Origin: Opeltia flavorubescens
Taxonomy: Eukaryota > Ascomycota > Lecanoromycetes > Teloschistales > Teloschistaceae
NCBI GenBank assembly: GCA_000442125.1
Contig: KE546974.1
Span: 124,001 to 188,000, forward strand
Reading direction: 5' to 3'
DNA length: 64,000 nt
Position numbers and translations under genes: made by a program. The notes below the pieces were generated by a model. That model saw only the letters and a list, made by a program, of their open reading frames with translations. It was not told where the DNA came from and did not search any database. Below, one piece after another: positions 22,350-33,074 of this stretch (its first letter is position 1; every line of letters starts with the position of its first letter).

Positions 22350-23326
22350 ATGGCAGTCTCGACGACACCTCGTCGAGCCCTACATGATCTTCCCGTCAAT
22401 GCACACTGGATACCCTCCATTAACCTTCCTACCTCAAGCAACAATAATATGAAGAGAAATATCGCCGAAGTGGAAGAGCCGGCAGCTTCCCCGGTCCCAT
22501 CCCGCCTTCGGTTGTCAGAGCATACGAAACCACTACAAATAAAGGTAAAATTCACTCGCAATGTCACTTGGACGCTTGCTGATGTCGTATAGCCAAGCTA
22601 TCCTCACTTCGCACCCGAGATGAAAATGGCACTGGAAGAGACATGCAAGGAGGCTTCCCAAGGCACGATAGCAGAAGGCATGCAAGATGGCACAGTTGAA
22701 GAAAGCACGCAAGAGACCACCATATCTCCAATCGAAGACTCGGACAGCGAAGGCGACACCTTAAACACGCAACAAACGACAGCGACAGAGCTAAGTCAGG
22801 CTACGGATACAGTACAGTTATCTGTTTGTCATCCAAGTCGGATTGATCATGACGGATGGCTGATTTTCTATAGCACGCGGAGAGGTTGCGCTTACGTTTG
22901 CGTATTGCTCTGTTCAAGGTCCAAACGAATCAGACCAACATACCTATATCACAACTATGCATACCCGGTCATGGATCACTCGGCGAGTCTGTCTCCCAGA
23001 ACGATACTCCCCAGCCCACTTTACTCCCTGCACCAGTCCTCAAATCAGCCGTCCGTCCTCCTCAAACGATCAGGCAGTCCGGAGTATTATCCTCACCCCC
23101 GGACCCAAGTGAGACCAGTCCTGTCAAAAGATCCAGTCCAGAGATTTTCAGAACACCTGCCTTGCCACGGCATCAAGACCTATCACCACAAGCATTGAAT
23201 AGTACACCCGATGGGCGAGGCGGAGGGTCAAGGGAGGTAGAAGCTGAACACAGCGGTCTGAGTAGTAGCGCTGTCAAGGGATCTGCAGCCCGAAGCCTTT
23301 TGGGTCTCCGAGAAGAGAGACGATGA
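22350..23326 (+). CDS. Whi5/Nrm1-family G1/S transcriptional repressor
   Basis: Nuclear co-repressor that binds SBF/MBF-type factors and restrains G1/S transcription until phosphorylated by cyclin-dependent kinase. Exons 22350-22544, 22593-22811 and 22874-23326, 288 aa; introns of 48 and 62 nt, both phase 0. The key element is the short family motif AERLRLRLRIALFKVQTNQ followed by NIPISQL at the start of exon 3; this basic/hydrophobic motif (GTB/Whi5 domain) contacts the transcription factor. The rest is disordered and rich in S/TP sites (for example TTPRR, SPVPS, ISPIED, LSSPPDP, TSPVKRSSPE, LSPQ), as expected for a CDK-controlled repressor. The motif becomes visible only after splicing. Family call is good; whether it acts like Whi5 or Nrm1 is open. 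Confidence 0.8.
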
Positions 23327-23812
23327 TGCACCGGGTTTGTGGCCATGTCATGTTGGTGTGGTTCAAATGGTCCTTGCTTTTAGTCTGCTATCATATAGAG
23401 GACGACTAGATTCGGTACTTGTAGTATTGAAGTGCTTTGGTATCATGATTCCGAACTCTGATCGCTGTGATTCTTCAGTGGTAAGCTTATAGATCTCCCA
23501 TCAACGAGCAAGCAACTATTGCCAACCGGCCATTAGTGGGGGGGGAGGGTCTTCTGCCAAGGCCGAAAGCTTGGCAGATCTGACCGGGAATGATCGACAA
23601 TAAGCTCAGATCAATGATCGTCAAAACCACGATTTGGAGTAGTCTACGTGACTTGCTATGTCCTATGACTTGATCACTTCTCCACTTGTCTATCGTTTCT
23701 TCACCTAGGCTTCCCTTTCCAACTCCTCCGTACGAGCCTCTCGCACCTCCGACGGACTCCTTATCTTCCTGTTCTTCCATCTTCTCCATCATCATACAAA
23801 GAACCGTCCGCC
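23327..23812. other. Intergenic between Whi5-like and transporter genes
   Basis: About 490 bp; the last 120 bp before 23813 are pyrimidine-rich, typical of a fungal 5' leader. No gene seen. Confidence 0.45.
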
Positions 23813-25234
23813 ATGGCAAGCAGGGCTCTCGTTCCGTTCTTGGTAGCCATGATGCTACTGACCGGCGTCTGCAATACCTTGCTCTCCAAGTATCAGGTAT
23901 GGCTCTTCGAATAATCAACAGAGCAATGCTTATTCGTTATCCGACTAGGATTTGCAATGTGTTCGCAACTGCGATTCGAGTAATCCCGACGAGATCGAAC
24001 GCTTCTCTCAACCAGTGATTCAGACGTGAGCCTCCTTTCATGTCGTCCTAGGATGACTTCTCTTAGTAATGATAGGGCTCAAATGTTTATTGGGGAGATG
24101 GGCTGCTGGCTCGTTATCGCCGGGTTTTCCATCTTCAGACGCTTCTCCTCCAAAAACGCACCCCTCTTCCACGGCGGTTATGAACAAGTCGATAGCCAAG
24201 ACAGCACCATAATGGACGGAAATGATGAAGAGCCTGATGGAAGACTCCCTGCACAAGAAGAGGTCGATCCGGCAATTAAATCAATGATACCAAATGCCGA
24301 TGAGCGCATTCCGCTGGTTGGATGGAAGGTTTTCCTACTTGCCATACCCGCATGCTGCGATATCGCTGGGACGACTCTCATGAACGTTGGACTCTTGTTC
24401 GTCGCTGCTAGCATATATCAGATGACCCGTGGAGCTCTGATCCTGTTTGTTGGCCTCTTCAGCGTCATCTTCCTACACCGAAAGATCTTCCTCTACCAAT
24501 GGTCGGCCCTGTTCATCGTTGTACTTGGTGTTGCAATTGTTGGTCTCGCTGGTGCTATCGCTCCAAATCCGCAAGCGCAACCTGATCCTCGCTCTTTAAC
24601 GGAAACAACCATCCTTCTCCTTCGAGAAGCCCCGCAGCATCTCAGAGCCGCTACAGTCTCCCCCAGCGCGCTCAAAACGGTCCTCGGCGTCCTTATGATC
24701 GCCGGAGCTCAGATCTTCACCGCTACGCAATTCGTATCTGAAGAATGGATATTGGAAAACTATGCCTTGGAGCCGCTCAAAGTAGTTGGTTGGGAAGGTA
24801 TCTTTGGGTTCTTCGTCACTCTCGTGGGGATGATCGTCCTTCATCTCGCTGTTGGTCGAACAGATGCAGGACGGAACGGCTACTTTGACATGCAAGAGGG
24901 TTGGCGCGAAATCACACATTACCGAGCAATCGCCGTCACATCAATCCTGATAATGATCAGCATTGGAGGTTTCAACTTCTTTGGTCTTTCCATTACCCGT
25001 AGCGTCAGTGCTACAGCGAGATCGATCATCGACACCTGTCGTACATTATTTATCTGGATCGTATCGCTCGCTCTTGGATGGGAAACTTTCAAGTGGCTAC
25101 AGATTTTGGGATTCGTCCTTTTGGTCTACGGGACATTTTTGTTCAACGACATTGTACAGCCACCATTGAGAGCTTGTGTGCCTAAGCGCAAAACCGAACC
25201 GCTGCTCGAAGAGGGACCTATCGAACACATGTGA
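23813..25234 (+). CDS. SLC35F6-like DMT-superfamily transporter
   Basis: Multi-helix membrane protein of the drug/metabolite transporter superfamily, SLC35F6 branch (vacuolar or lysosomal membrane in other organisms; substrate unclear). Exons 23813-23896, 23949-24025 and 24076-25234, 439 aa, introns of 52 and 50 nt. The N-terminus has VAMMLLTGVCNTLLSKYQ and, after the first intron, DLQCVRNC, a conserved start for this branch. The second join gives TAQMFIGEMGCWLV. Further helices: VFLLAIPACCDIAGTTLMNV, MTRGALILFVGLFSVIFL and FKWLQILGFVLLVYGTFLFND. A hydrophilic loop with PDGRLPAQEEVD lies between the first helices. About ten membrane segments. The call is solid; transport substrate is unknown. 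Confidence 0.9.
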
Positions 25235-25312
25235 GGTCAGCCACAACTACTGCCACAATACTCTCATTCGAGCATTGTATTACACTGAACCCCAAGAACA
25301 ACGGTGATACAA

Positions 25313-25851
25313 ATGATGGATTCACAAAACTCGAGTCAATTCCTCGCCCAGCATAAAGGCTCATTCGTCAGTACAGCCAGGCATGAGGATGAAGGTAGCT
25401 CTTGGCTCAATCCCAACCCAAGCGTACAGCATAAAAGCTGTCATGATGGAACGCCAAAGTCTCCGGATTCCGAAATCTCTTAGATTCAGGCATGCACGTT
25501 GGCTCTACGTACCCATGCCATGAGATCGACCAAACATCAAGAGGTTTATTCGGGACAAGGGTGGGTCCTTACATAGAGGTCCGGAATGTTCGTCCGCAAT
25601 ATTCGTCCGCTGACGTTCACCAGTTCGAGCGACTATGTAACTCTTTCAATTCATTAGCGATGAATCAGGATTTCAGAGATGATGTTTCGGACTGCTGGCT
25701 TCAATGGATGTCTCCCTGGATGTATACCGGACCTCAAGTGCCGATGGCTGGACAATTGTCTGGACATGAGATTCCCATCGCAAGGCCACCTTATCTCTAC
25801 GACATGCAATTTTATGTGACACCGCGGCGACGAAGTTTAGGTAGTGAGTGA
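25313..25851 (+). CDS. Possible small two-exon gene, unknown product
   Basis: An ATG at 25313 opens a Ser/Gln/Asp-rich frame (MMDSQNSSQFLAQHKG). A donor at 25395 and an acceptor at 25489 join it in phase to the frame ending at 25851, giving about 147 aa including FERLCNSFNSLAMNQDFRDD and DCWLQWMSPWMY. Without splicing, the second frame alone (ATG at 25492) gives 119 aa. No domain recognised and no signal peptide. It lies just downstream of the transporter on the same strand and could also be part of its trailing region. Confidence 0.35.
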
Positions 25852-26169
25852 TATGTATATCGTTGAATCAAATTGACTTACTAATTCATCTATGCTCGCT
25901 TTTCTGTTTCTCGCGATCTGAAAAGCTCTCATATCCTCCTCAATTTTTGCAAATTTCATCACGTCTAAATACGAACTTTTCCGAATTAGGCATATACATA
26001 TCAGATGAAAAGTTTTCACATAGAAGTGATTTGAGCGCTTTTTCACTGGTGTGTTTCTATATAATGAACAATTCTCCATGTCCTCTTCATCATACTCTCA
26101 TTCCCACCATCGCACATCCATCCACATTCACACTCCCATCCATCACCCATAAATCCACAGCCAGCAAAA

Positions 26170-26865
26170 ATGTCATCAACATCCTCCTCCTCTTCATCCT
26201 CAATCTACAACTTCGCCTACACCCCTCCCTCCCGATCCCGCGCCCCATCTCCATCTCCATCTCCTCCTTTGTGCCCTTCCACACCCTATATCCGACCCCT
26301 CTCCCCTTTCTCTGATTCCGAACTACCGTATATGGAGCCCCTGCCACCGCCGGCGTATGATGATGAAGAGGACTTCTCCTACCAAATAGACCGCGACCTC
26401 GCCCTCGCCATTACGAGCTTCTGGCTCGGGGATGAGGATTCATCCTCCTCTTCATCAGGAGCGATGATGATGGAGGAGGATGAATCCTCATCAGAAGGCA
26501 CGATAATGGGAGATGAGGAGGTGGAGGCGGCAAGTAGCGATCACGATATCGAGATGCCGGATTGGGATGATGAGGAGGCGGAGGCGGCATACCCGACGCC
26601 GCCGCCGTCGAGTGCGGCGACGACGGCAACAGTAACGGCAACGGTGATGGTAAGCGTCAACGTGCTTCCAATACTGCCGTATGGTTATACTAATAATGGC
26701 GGTTAGGGAGATGAGGGAACCGAGGTATCGATTTTACGTGATGAGGGGGCGGGAGGAGCGGCGGGGGTGGAAAGGCCGAGTGCTGAGCCGGCTAGGTTCT
26801 GGACGTTCGCGCAGGTATGTCGGTGGATGGGCAGGGATAGGGGGGATAGGGAGGGGGAGGCATGA
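26170..26865 (+). CDS. Ser-rich acidic protein, two-exon model, unknown function
   Basis: Exon 1 (26170-26649) encodes a Ser/Pro-rich start (SIYNFAYTPPSRSRAPS), then a segment YQIDRDLALAITSFWLGDED that looks helical, then a very acidic Ser/Glu region. A 57-nt intron (GTAAGC...TTAG, 26650-26706) leads to exon 2 (26707-26865) with FWTFAQVCRWMGRDRGD; the model gives 212 aa. If unspliced, the frame ends at 26706 after 178 codons in a sequence that looks like intron. The sense strand changes from C-rich to G-rich around 26,425. No known domain; possibly nuclear. Confidence 0.5.
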
Positions 26866-27280
26866 TTATCTCCTATAATGGAGGAGTCGGTAGATCGATT
26901 ACTACTTTGGGCGTTTTGTTTGCATTGGGATTTTGGAGTTCGGTGTTTTTGGATACATACGTCAAATTTAGGTGTAGAGGAGAACAAACCATAAATCACT
27001 ACTGCTCTTCACTACCAACACAATTCTTGCTTCGTCCCATCAGGAGAAAAAAGGTTTTTTGAAGTAGAAATCTTTCAATTTCGACGGGCTTCAAAGCCTC
27101 CTCCTCCTCCCAAGTTAGGGGAAATAATACTATCTACAAGAATTGAAAAATCCAACCATACATCAAACATCCCCCACCGCACCGCTGGGGTAACTTCCCC
27201 AATCCTCACATAGATAAATCCCTTGCTCCCAGCGCAAGCTTCTTCTCTCATCTAACCCGACCCCGACCTCCCACCAACAT
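26866..27280. other. Convergent intergenic region
   Basis: About 415 bp between two convergent stops. The plus strand passes from G-rich to C-rich here, as expected if each gene has a G-rich sense-strand 3' flank. No gene. Confidence 0.45.
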
Positions 27281-28820
27281 CTACACCGACATCCCCCCAC
27301 CAACCCAAGCATTGAAATCCCCTCCCCCTACCGTCCCCGCCTGAATCTCCTTCCCCTTAACCTCCTTCATAACCATCCCCCCCTCCCTCAAAACCTTCAA
27401 ACTCACACTCCCCGTCCGTCCATTGAAGGGGATGGAATTATGGTATACCCCCGCTTTCTGGACGTGGAATGTATTTGCGTTGGAAGTATCGCTGCCGATG
27501 GTTATGCTGACGGTAGTATTCGGTTCTTTGAGCAGTGTAGTGAAGAAAACCCGATCTTGCACCACCGCCGATGCAGCAATCTTCGGTTCCCAGGGTGCGG
27601 AGCCGAGGACTTGGGTGGAGGCGGAAGATGAGGAGGAGGGGGAGAGGCGGTACCAGAGTGTTGCTTTGTCGTGGGTTATGTTATTGCCAGATGGAGATAA
27701 AGACGCCGCGGAGGATTTATAAGCCGCGATATAAGCAGGGAGCATGTCGCGCCAGTGGTCGTGAGGGTGGTTATCCACGTACGGTTTTGCGCCGGGGGGG
27801 ATGCCGGAGGAGGGGGTTATGGGGCCGATGTAGTGGGATTCGCCGTAGTCGTTCCATGTTAGGATCTAACTCTGTCAGTAAAGAGTTCGATGGGAGTTGC
27901 GAATAAAGAAGAAATTATTGTTGGTGGGCTTACCTCAACGAAATTCGGTTGTACATCTAAGACTTGCTGCCAGCGCGAGTGCCACAAGTCGTCGCCGCGC
28001 CAGACGTAGTTCTTTCCTGGGAGGTCGGTGAAGAACCAGGGAGAGACGGGCATCATGTACGCTTTTGAGCCGAGGGCGGCTTTCCACGCTTTGTCCGATG
28101 CGTCGGTCTTGTTGGTGGCACCTTTTGGCCAGGCGTCCCAGCTGACTGTTGTCAAATCGTCAGCAAATGCACACGTGAGCGATGAAGCAAGGGTGGAGAG
28201 AAAAGAACTTACAAGCTCCATCAACAACGTCCATCTTCGAGGCCTTAAAGCCATCAGGTCCCTGGCTTGTCCAATCTGGAAGGAAGAAGATCGGCACCGC
28301 TGCGCGGATCGTGCGCCAATCATCGGAGTTGTCGGGCCCTTCAAAGGTCGACACGAAGCTCGCACCGTTGACTTTGAATTGCGCAGGACTACTGGCGTAC
28401 TTCTGCAGCAGCGCGATCACAGCGGAAGGGCTGAATGGTCCTTGAGCGGCATAGTCGAAGGAAAGGAACATCTTGAAGCCCAAAGATTCGGCAGCATGAT
28501 AGGCGCTGTCGAGTTGGGCGTTTGTGTAGTCGGTTTGAGCGGCGATGTTGAGTGCGAAAGCATCGATACCAGCGGCTTTCGCAAGGGTGATGTCATGCTC
28601 CCAGTCGGAAGAATTGTATGCTGCTGTGTTGCCTACCTGCACGCTCATTTAGGCACTGACAAGGTAGAAGGGAGAGAGGAATAAGAAAACCTACAATGTG
28701 GTGGGCAAAAACACTTTTAGGAATGGCCATCTGACGCTTATGATGCGTATGCATAGGAATACGGCTCGAGAAAACTGTACAAGAGAGAAGAGAAATGATT
28801 GTAAAAAATAAGGCGAACAT
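27281..28820 (-). CDS. GH71 alpha-1,3-glucanase (mutanase), secreted
   Basis: Endo-acting hydrolase of alpha-1,3-glucan, a fungal wall polymer. It is likely secreted for wall remodelling or feeding on other fungi. Exons 28820-28695, 28636-28213, 28145-27934 and 27865-27281 give 448 aa; introns are 58-68 nt with consistent phases. A signal peptide (MFALFFTIISLLSCTVFSS) is followed by SVFAHHI/VGNTAAYNSSDWEHD, the family's opening. Then come AGIDAFALNI, GFKMFLSFDYA, PIFFLPDWTS, MDVVDGA/FSWDAWP, AYMMPVSPWFFTDL and ILTWNDYGESHYIG, with the acidic residues expected at the active site (DWT, WND, GES). A C-terminal beta-rich domain (TVSITIGSD, NSIPFNGRTGSVSLKVLR) ends the protein. All hallmarks are intact, so it is probably active. 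Confidence 0.95.
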
Positions 28821-29909
28821 TGTTGCTTATGTTTGTAATGACTGCGGAAGGATTTCAACGAAGGATTGTGAGCTGAATATATGTAAGTAAGGCCTGATTT
28901 CCAAATTTAGGTGAAGGATGTAATACTCAAGATTCTAACTGTTCATCCAACTCGAAGAAAATGCTCATGCGATCACAAGTGAAAGTGAATGGCTGAGAAT
29001 AAGGAGCCGTTACAATGAATGTGTCCCCACAGCTGATGTGAGACAAAGAGTCTTTGTTGATGCTTACGGCTCCCAGGCCTCGGCTCTCTTCTGACCCTCT
29101 GGGTGAATAAATGAATGGAAAATCGGCCCCGCCGATATATGTTGCCAATTGATGGTGAAAGATTTCGGAATTTTTCTCGCGGGGAGGACGTTTTATGAAT
29201 TAAGGTTGTTTGCATGTCAAAGCTTATTTCAGGGGGAGCCGCCCCATGTGGTGTTTCAGCCACATGAAACGTCCCAATTTCAAAACGTCGATCTTATGAC
29301 GAAAATCCTGTGTATGGGCAGCCGCCGGTCCTGTGACTACCAGCCTTTGGAGTAAGATCCTGTGCTCAGCGAATACCAGATCAAGCTGGTTCATGACGTC
29401 ATTCGACGGTGCTGCCTTTGAGTGAAAGAGTACCCAGAAAGCACAACGAATGACCGCTGCACCGCTTCGAAGGAAAAATGCTACGATAGCTGAAAGCTTG
29501 AGCCTTGAGTAGACCGTACCGAGCTGTAATCCCAAGCCCCCGTTGCCTGTGCGACCCTAAAATAACGGGATGCTCATACATCGAATTGTTGTTAGACTTT
29601 GCAACAAGATATCGACTGAAAAACGTAATCAGAGCACCAATAGAGATAGAATAAACCAGCCCCGAGAAGTGAAGGCAGGTACGCAATGCAGGAGCGAGCG
29701 GGATTCGAGAAGCAAAAGAGTGCGAGAGGCGACGTATTGGCAGCATAGAACATATCTTCCTCTGGTCCATTCGTGCAGCATTGGTTCTCAAAAGTTCTTT
29801 TCTGATCTTGACTATGACCACGCAAGCTCCATGCGCCCAGATATTGACGAATTCAAGATCGAGTCCCTGCCATCCTGCATATTCTCCCTCGCACAACCCA
29901 TCCACCTCA
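28821..29909. other. Intergenic between GH71 and eS28
   Basis: About 1.1 kb: promoter of the glucanase gene and 3' flank of eS28. A minus-strand frame (29399-29905, 168 codons) starts a few bases after the eS28 stop but shows no domain; I take it as chance. Confidence 0.45.
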
Positions 29910-30237
29910 TTATCTCAACCTCCTCGCTTCACGTTCGGATTCCAGCAAGCACAGGATATCATCTTCTCGGACTGTATGCGCATGTGTTAACAGGGTAATC
30001 CTCGGGTTTATAGAAGGTAGAGGAAGGAACGGACCTGGGCCCTTGACGTTGCGGATGATGCTTCGGGTTTGATCATCCATGAACTCAACGCGGACTTGTG
30101 TGACGCCTCCTCGTGAACCTAAATAGGAGATACAATCAGTGGACGTGAGCAGGATGATGGAGAGAAATAGACATGCCTGTGCGCCCGAGCACCTTGATCA
30201 CCTTGACGAGCTTGACGGGGACTTTGGAGGTATCCAT
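29910..30237 (-). CDS. RPS28: 40S ribosomal protein eS28 (Rps28), with a GC-AG intron
   Basis: Component of the small ribosomal subunit near the mRNA exit site. Exons 30237-30177, 30118-30035 and 29971-29910 encode 68 residues, the normal length, starting [20 protein letters not shown] and continuing [48 protein letters not shown]. The second intron (63 nt) is GT-AG. The first (58 nt, 30176-30119) starts GCATGT and ends TTTAG; no alternative GT donor keeps the highly conserved RTGS join, so it is a true GC-AG intron. The exons are each under 90 nt, which hides the gene from a simple frame search. The call is certain because the protein is nearly invariant in eukaryotes. Confidence 0.97.
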
Positions 30238-30708
30238 GTTCTGTACTGAAGTCAGCGAAACGCAGCTCCGAGACAGCCAAGACAATGCTCGTACTAGAGT
30301 GTATGCAGATTCAGAGACAAGTGCTGAAGAGGTTCAAGGCGAGCTGTACTTGTAGATCGATCTTTTTTCGAAGGATATGCAATAATTGAGTGATGCTTGC
30401 ACCGGCGAGATTTGTGCCGGCGCGAGCTAAGCGAGGCGCTAGTCTCAATCAATTCTCGTGCCGCTCGTGCTCCCTGAACCCCTTTTCTAGACTTCGGTCA
30501 TGCTGAATGATTGGTTTCGTACCTTAGAGGCTGTAATTACTCAAAAGAGCGTGATGATGAAGATGCTGAACATACTACTTAGACAATGCTGTGACATTCC
30601 TGACTCCGAAAGTTCAAGCTTTTGTCTTACAGCTCTAGCATAATTTCCATCACATGACGTTGAAAATATATCATAAATCATCATCGCCAATGTCGTTGGA
30701 GGGCCCCT
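30238..30708. other. eS28 promoter region
   Basis: About 470 bp between eS28 (minus) and the stop of the next minus-strand gene. CGCGAGCTAAGCGAGGCGC near 30,420 is a GC-rich island. No gene. Confidence 0.4.
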
Positions 30709-32262
30709 TCATCTAAATAGCAGCCCCGGAGGCAGATCATGGTACATTTGGTAATCAAACTCATTACTCCATTCGAGCACGAAAACCTTTGTAAGAGCAA
30801 CAACACCATCTAAGGACAGTCCAGTCCCTTCAGTCACGTCATCACGTTCCATTCTCCAGAATACCGTCTCATCCAGGGCTTCAGCAGATTGCCTCGCTGA
30901 GAGCAGCATTGCCGCGTCTGTAACGACTCGGACAGAGTCACCGGAATTTCCACCTCCTGCCAAGACGGAATTCTTAGCTACATCAGCCATGGAGCCTCTC
31001 ACAAATTCTGCCGACCACCCGTTTGCTTCGAAGATTGAAGCATTTTCGGTAATGTAAGTCCGCAACTTTGACGCCAGCGTATGTCGATATTTGTCCATTG
31101 TCGGCTTTGCATATGCGACAAGGATGTCCCTAAGACCGCGATGAATAGACCAAGACATTGATGACCAGGGTATGTTGTCAAGGACACAATCCAAGACTTC
31201 TCGTTCTGTTTTTCCCATTTCCAGGCTGAGACTCCGTTGCTTTTCCGTGCTTGGTAGAGATAAATGTGACGCGTCAGCTGTGGGTTTATCCTTATGGGAC
31301 GTCGGTCCAGCGTGCAGGAAATCCACCTCGTAGACTTTGCCACTCATCAGATTATACAGATGCCGGCTTCCATGTGCACCTGGAAAACCCTTCAACTGAT
31401 GCACTAATGTCCATTCTCCTGGTGATTTTCGACCTGGAAATGCGCATTGGAATTTTTTTCCATCAATAGACTTGCCTGTGATTATCCCTGCTAACATTTG
31501 GACACACTTGTCAACCCGCACGGGGAACATTGGCGGATACACATCTTTAGCTGCGGAATGGGAATCATGAGGGTGGAAGTGCACCATAGCTGGGCCACCA
31601 AGCGGCCATTCAATGTAGAAGTGCCCGCAATAAGACGCGTAAGAGGCGCGGTGGCCAGCTGCATCACTGTAACGGAACATGGTCCTCGCATTGCAGATGA
31701 TCAGGATGGTGATCAAAGTTGTCCTCGAGATTTCTATGCATGCGGAAGAGTCAACGCGAGTCAGTGATTGGGTCCGGAGGGATGGCCAAGATAATTTGTC
31801 GTGGTCGTGTGCGGCCTCGACGTCGAGATCGTAAGTGCTTCCAGCATTGTTTATGGCTGGAGACCCCATACTGCTGCCCTCGCTTTTGAGCAAATTCTTC
31901 TCATCTTCATGACGCCAGATCAGACCTGGCTGTCGCTCATGGAAAATGGCTAGAATACCGGTCCATGTGGCCTTTCCGGGTGCTTCTTGTGGTAGACGAG
32001 TCACACCTATTGCATTTCGACCACAGAATCCCTCTGTAAGCTTGCCATGAATTACGGGACCAATTGGGGCTGGCTGAGAAATTCGAAATATGCCCTTTTT
32101 AGGCTGACGCCTGATCCAAGTGCCAAGATGTTCTACTGTACGAAAAGAAAAGTAGGGATCCAGCCGCTCCTGAATAGCAGACGCCTGGGTGATCAATGAG
32201 CCAAGCCCGACTGCGGTGACAGCAAATGACAGCCATCCGGCGGTCATTGCTGCAGCATCCAT
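30709..32262 (-). CDS. Conserved fungal membrane-anchored protein of unknown function, 517 aa
   Basis: A single open frame. The only ATG near the front is at 32262, giving MDAAAMTAGWLSFAVTAVGLG; upstream codons stay open to about 32367 but lack an ATG. An N-terminal hydrophobic helix (WLSFAVTAVGLGSLITQASAI) is followed by RLDPYFSFRTVEHLGTWIRRQ, PIGPVIHGKLTEGFCGRNAI and VTRLPQEAPGKATWTGILAIFH. A second hydrophobic segment (RTTLITILIICNARTMFRYS) precedes a Tyr/His-rich block (YASYCGHFYIEWPLGG). Some C-terminal lines are helical and charged. The overall look recalls a filamentous-fungus-specific family with no assigned role; I cannot name a domain. No enzymatic motif visible. Confidence 0.8.
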   Translation of the reverse strand: MDAAAMTAGWLSFAVTAVGLGSLITQASAIQERLDPYFSFRTVEHLGTWIRRQPKKGIFRISQPAPIGPVIHGKLTEGFCGRNAIGVTRLPQEAPGKATWTGILAIFHERQPGLIWRHEDEKNLLKSEGSSMGSPAINNAGSTYDLDVEAAHDHDKLSWPSLRTQSLTRVDSSACIEISRTTLITILIICNARTMFRYSDAAGHRASYASYCGHFYIEWPLGGPAMVHFHPHDSHSAAKDVYPPMFPVRVDKCVQMLAGIITGKSIDGKKFQCAFPGRKSPGEWTLVHQLKGFPGAHGSRHLYNLMSGKVYEVDFLHAGPTSHKDKPTADASHLSLPSTEKQRSLSLEMGKTEREVLDCVLDNIPWSSMSWSIHRGLRDILVAYAKPTMDKYRHTLASKLRTYITENASIFEANGWSAEFVRGSMADVAKNSVLAGGGNSGDSVRVVTDAAMLLSARQSAEALDETVFWRMERDDVTEGTGLSLDGVVALTKVFVLEWSNEFDYQMYHDLPPGLLFR

Positions 32263-33074
32263 GATGAATCGCTGACAAAATGAGTATATTGCGAGACTCG
32301 TGGATTCACGACACTGACAAAGTATTTCGGGGGCAAGCTCCAATATGTGCTTATGGTGGTGTGCCACATCTTCGTTCTATCTAAGCTTTGGTGGATGGTT
32401 GCAGCGTCCCAACACCCTCCCCGTAGGCTGTCCACACAGCCTTGTGTGTCAGAAGTCATCTCGCCCAACAAGATCTAGAAGATAAGCGCCTTTTGCACAC
32501 TTAAGGATTCGAATAGAGGTCCAACCCGCGCTGCTTTAAGGAATGGGTGGTCAGGATGCGCCCAATACTTGCCTACATTAGCGCTCAGGAAAGCCGTCCT
32601 GGTAAGATTTGAGACCATTAATATCAGCGGATTCATCGATATCGCTCTACAAATCAAAGTATCAATACATGCTACACCAGTGTTAGCTAGATGATAATAA
32701 GAGGAAAATATGTAAAATATATATAGTAATAATTGTTATTTGAACGCCCAAATATCAGTACTCAGACCCTTATTTTTTTCAAGATCAGTGCACCTCAAGA
32801 ACAAAGGGTTGGCGCAATGTGAACACCTTGTATTTAACTAGATCGACATACTGTTGCGTCTGACTCTTCATGTGCTAAACATTCATAGGAACAGCAGAAA
32901 CAGAGGCGCACTCTATTTCAACTCAGTAAAATATACTCGGAATATCTAGCATGGTAATTCGCAGATTTAAGGCTCAAAATATCCAAGATCTATTCGACTC
33001 TTCCCATTCCACTCCCATACATGCTTTCTACTGAATTGATCCTACCGCTACACCGACACATGGCAACCCTTTAC
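32263..33074. other. Intergenic, AT-rich core
   Basis: About 810 bp; 32,690-32,780 is AT-rich (TATATATAGTAATAATTG). It holds the promoter of the preceding gene and the 3' flank of the kelch gene. No coding signal. Confidence 0.45.

Noticed and set aside
29399-29905. 168-codon minus-strand frame just after eS28
   Set aside because: Within the probable 3' UTR, no domain, no splice or leader evidence; could arise by chance.
32463-32530. tRNA-like B-box (TTCGAATCC on the minus strand)
   Set aside because: No A-box at the right distance and no cloverleaf could be folded by eye.
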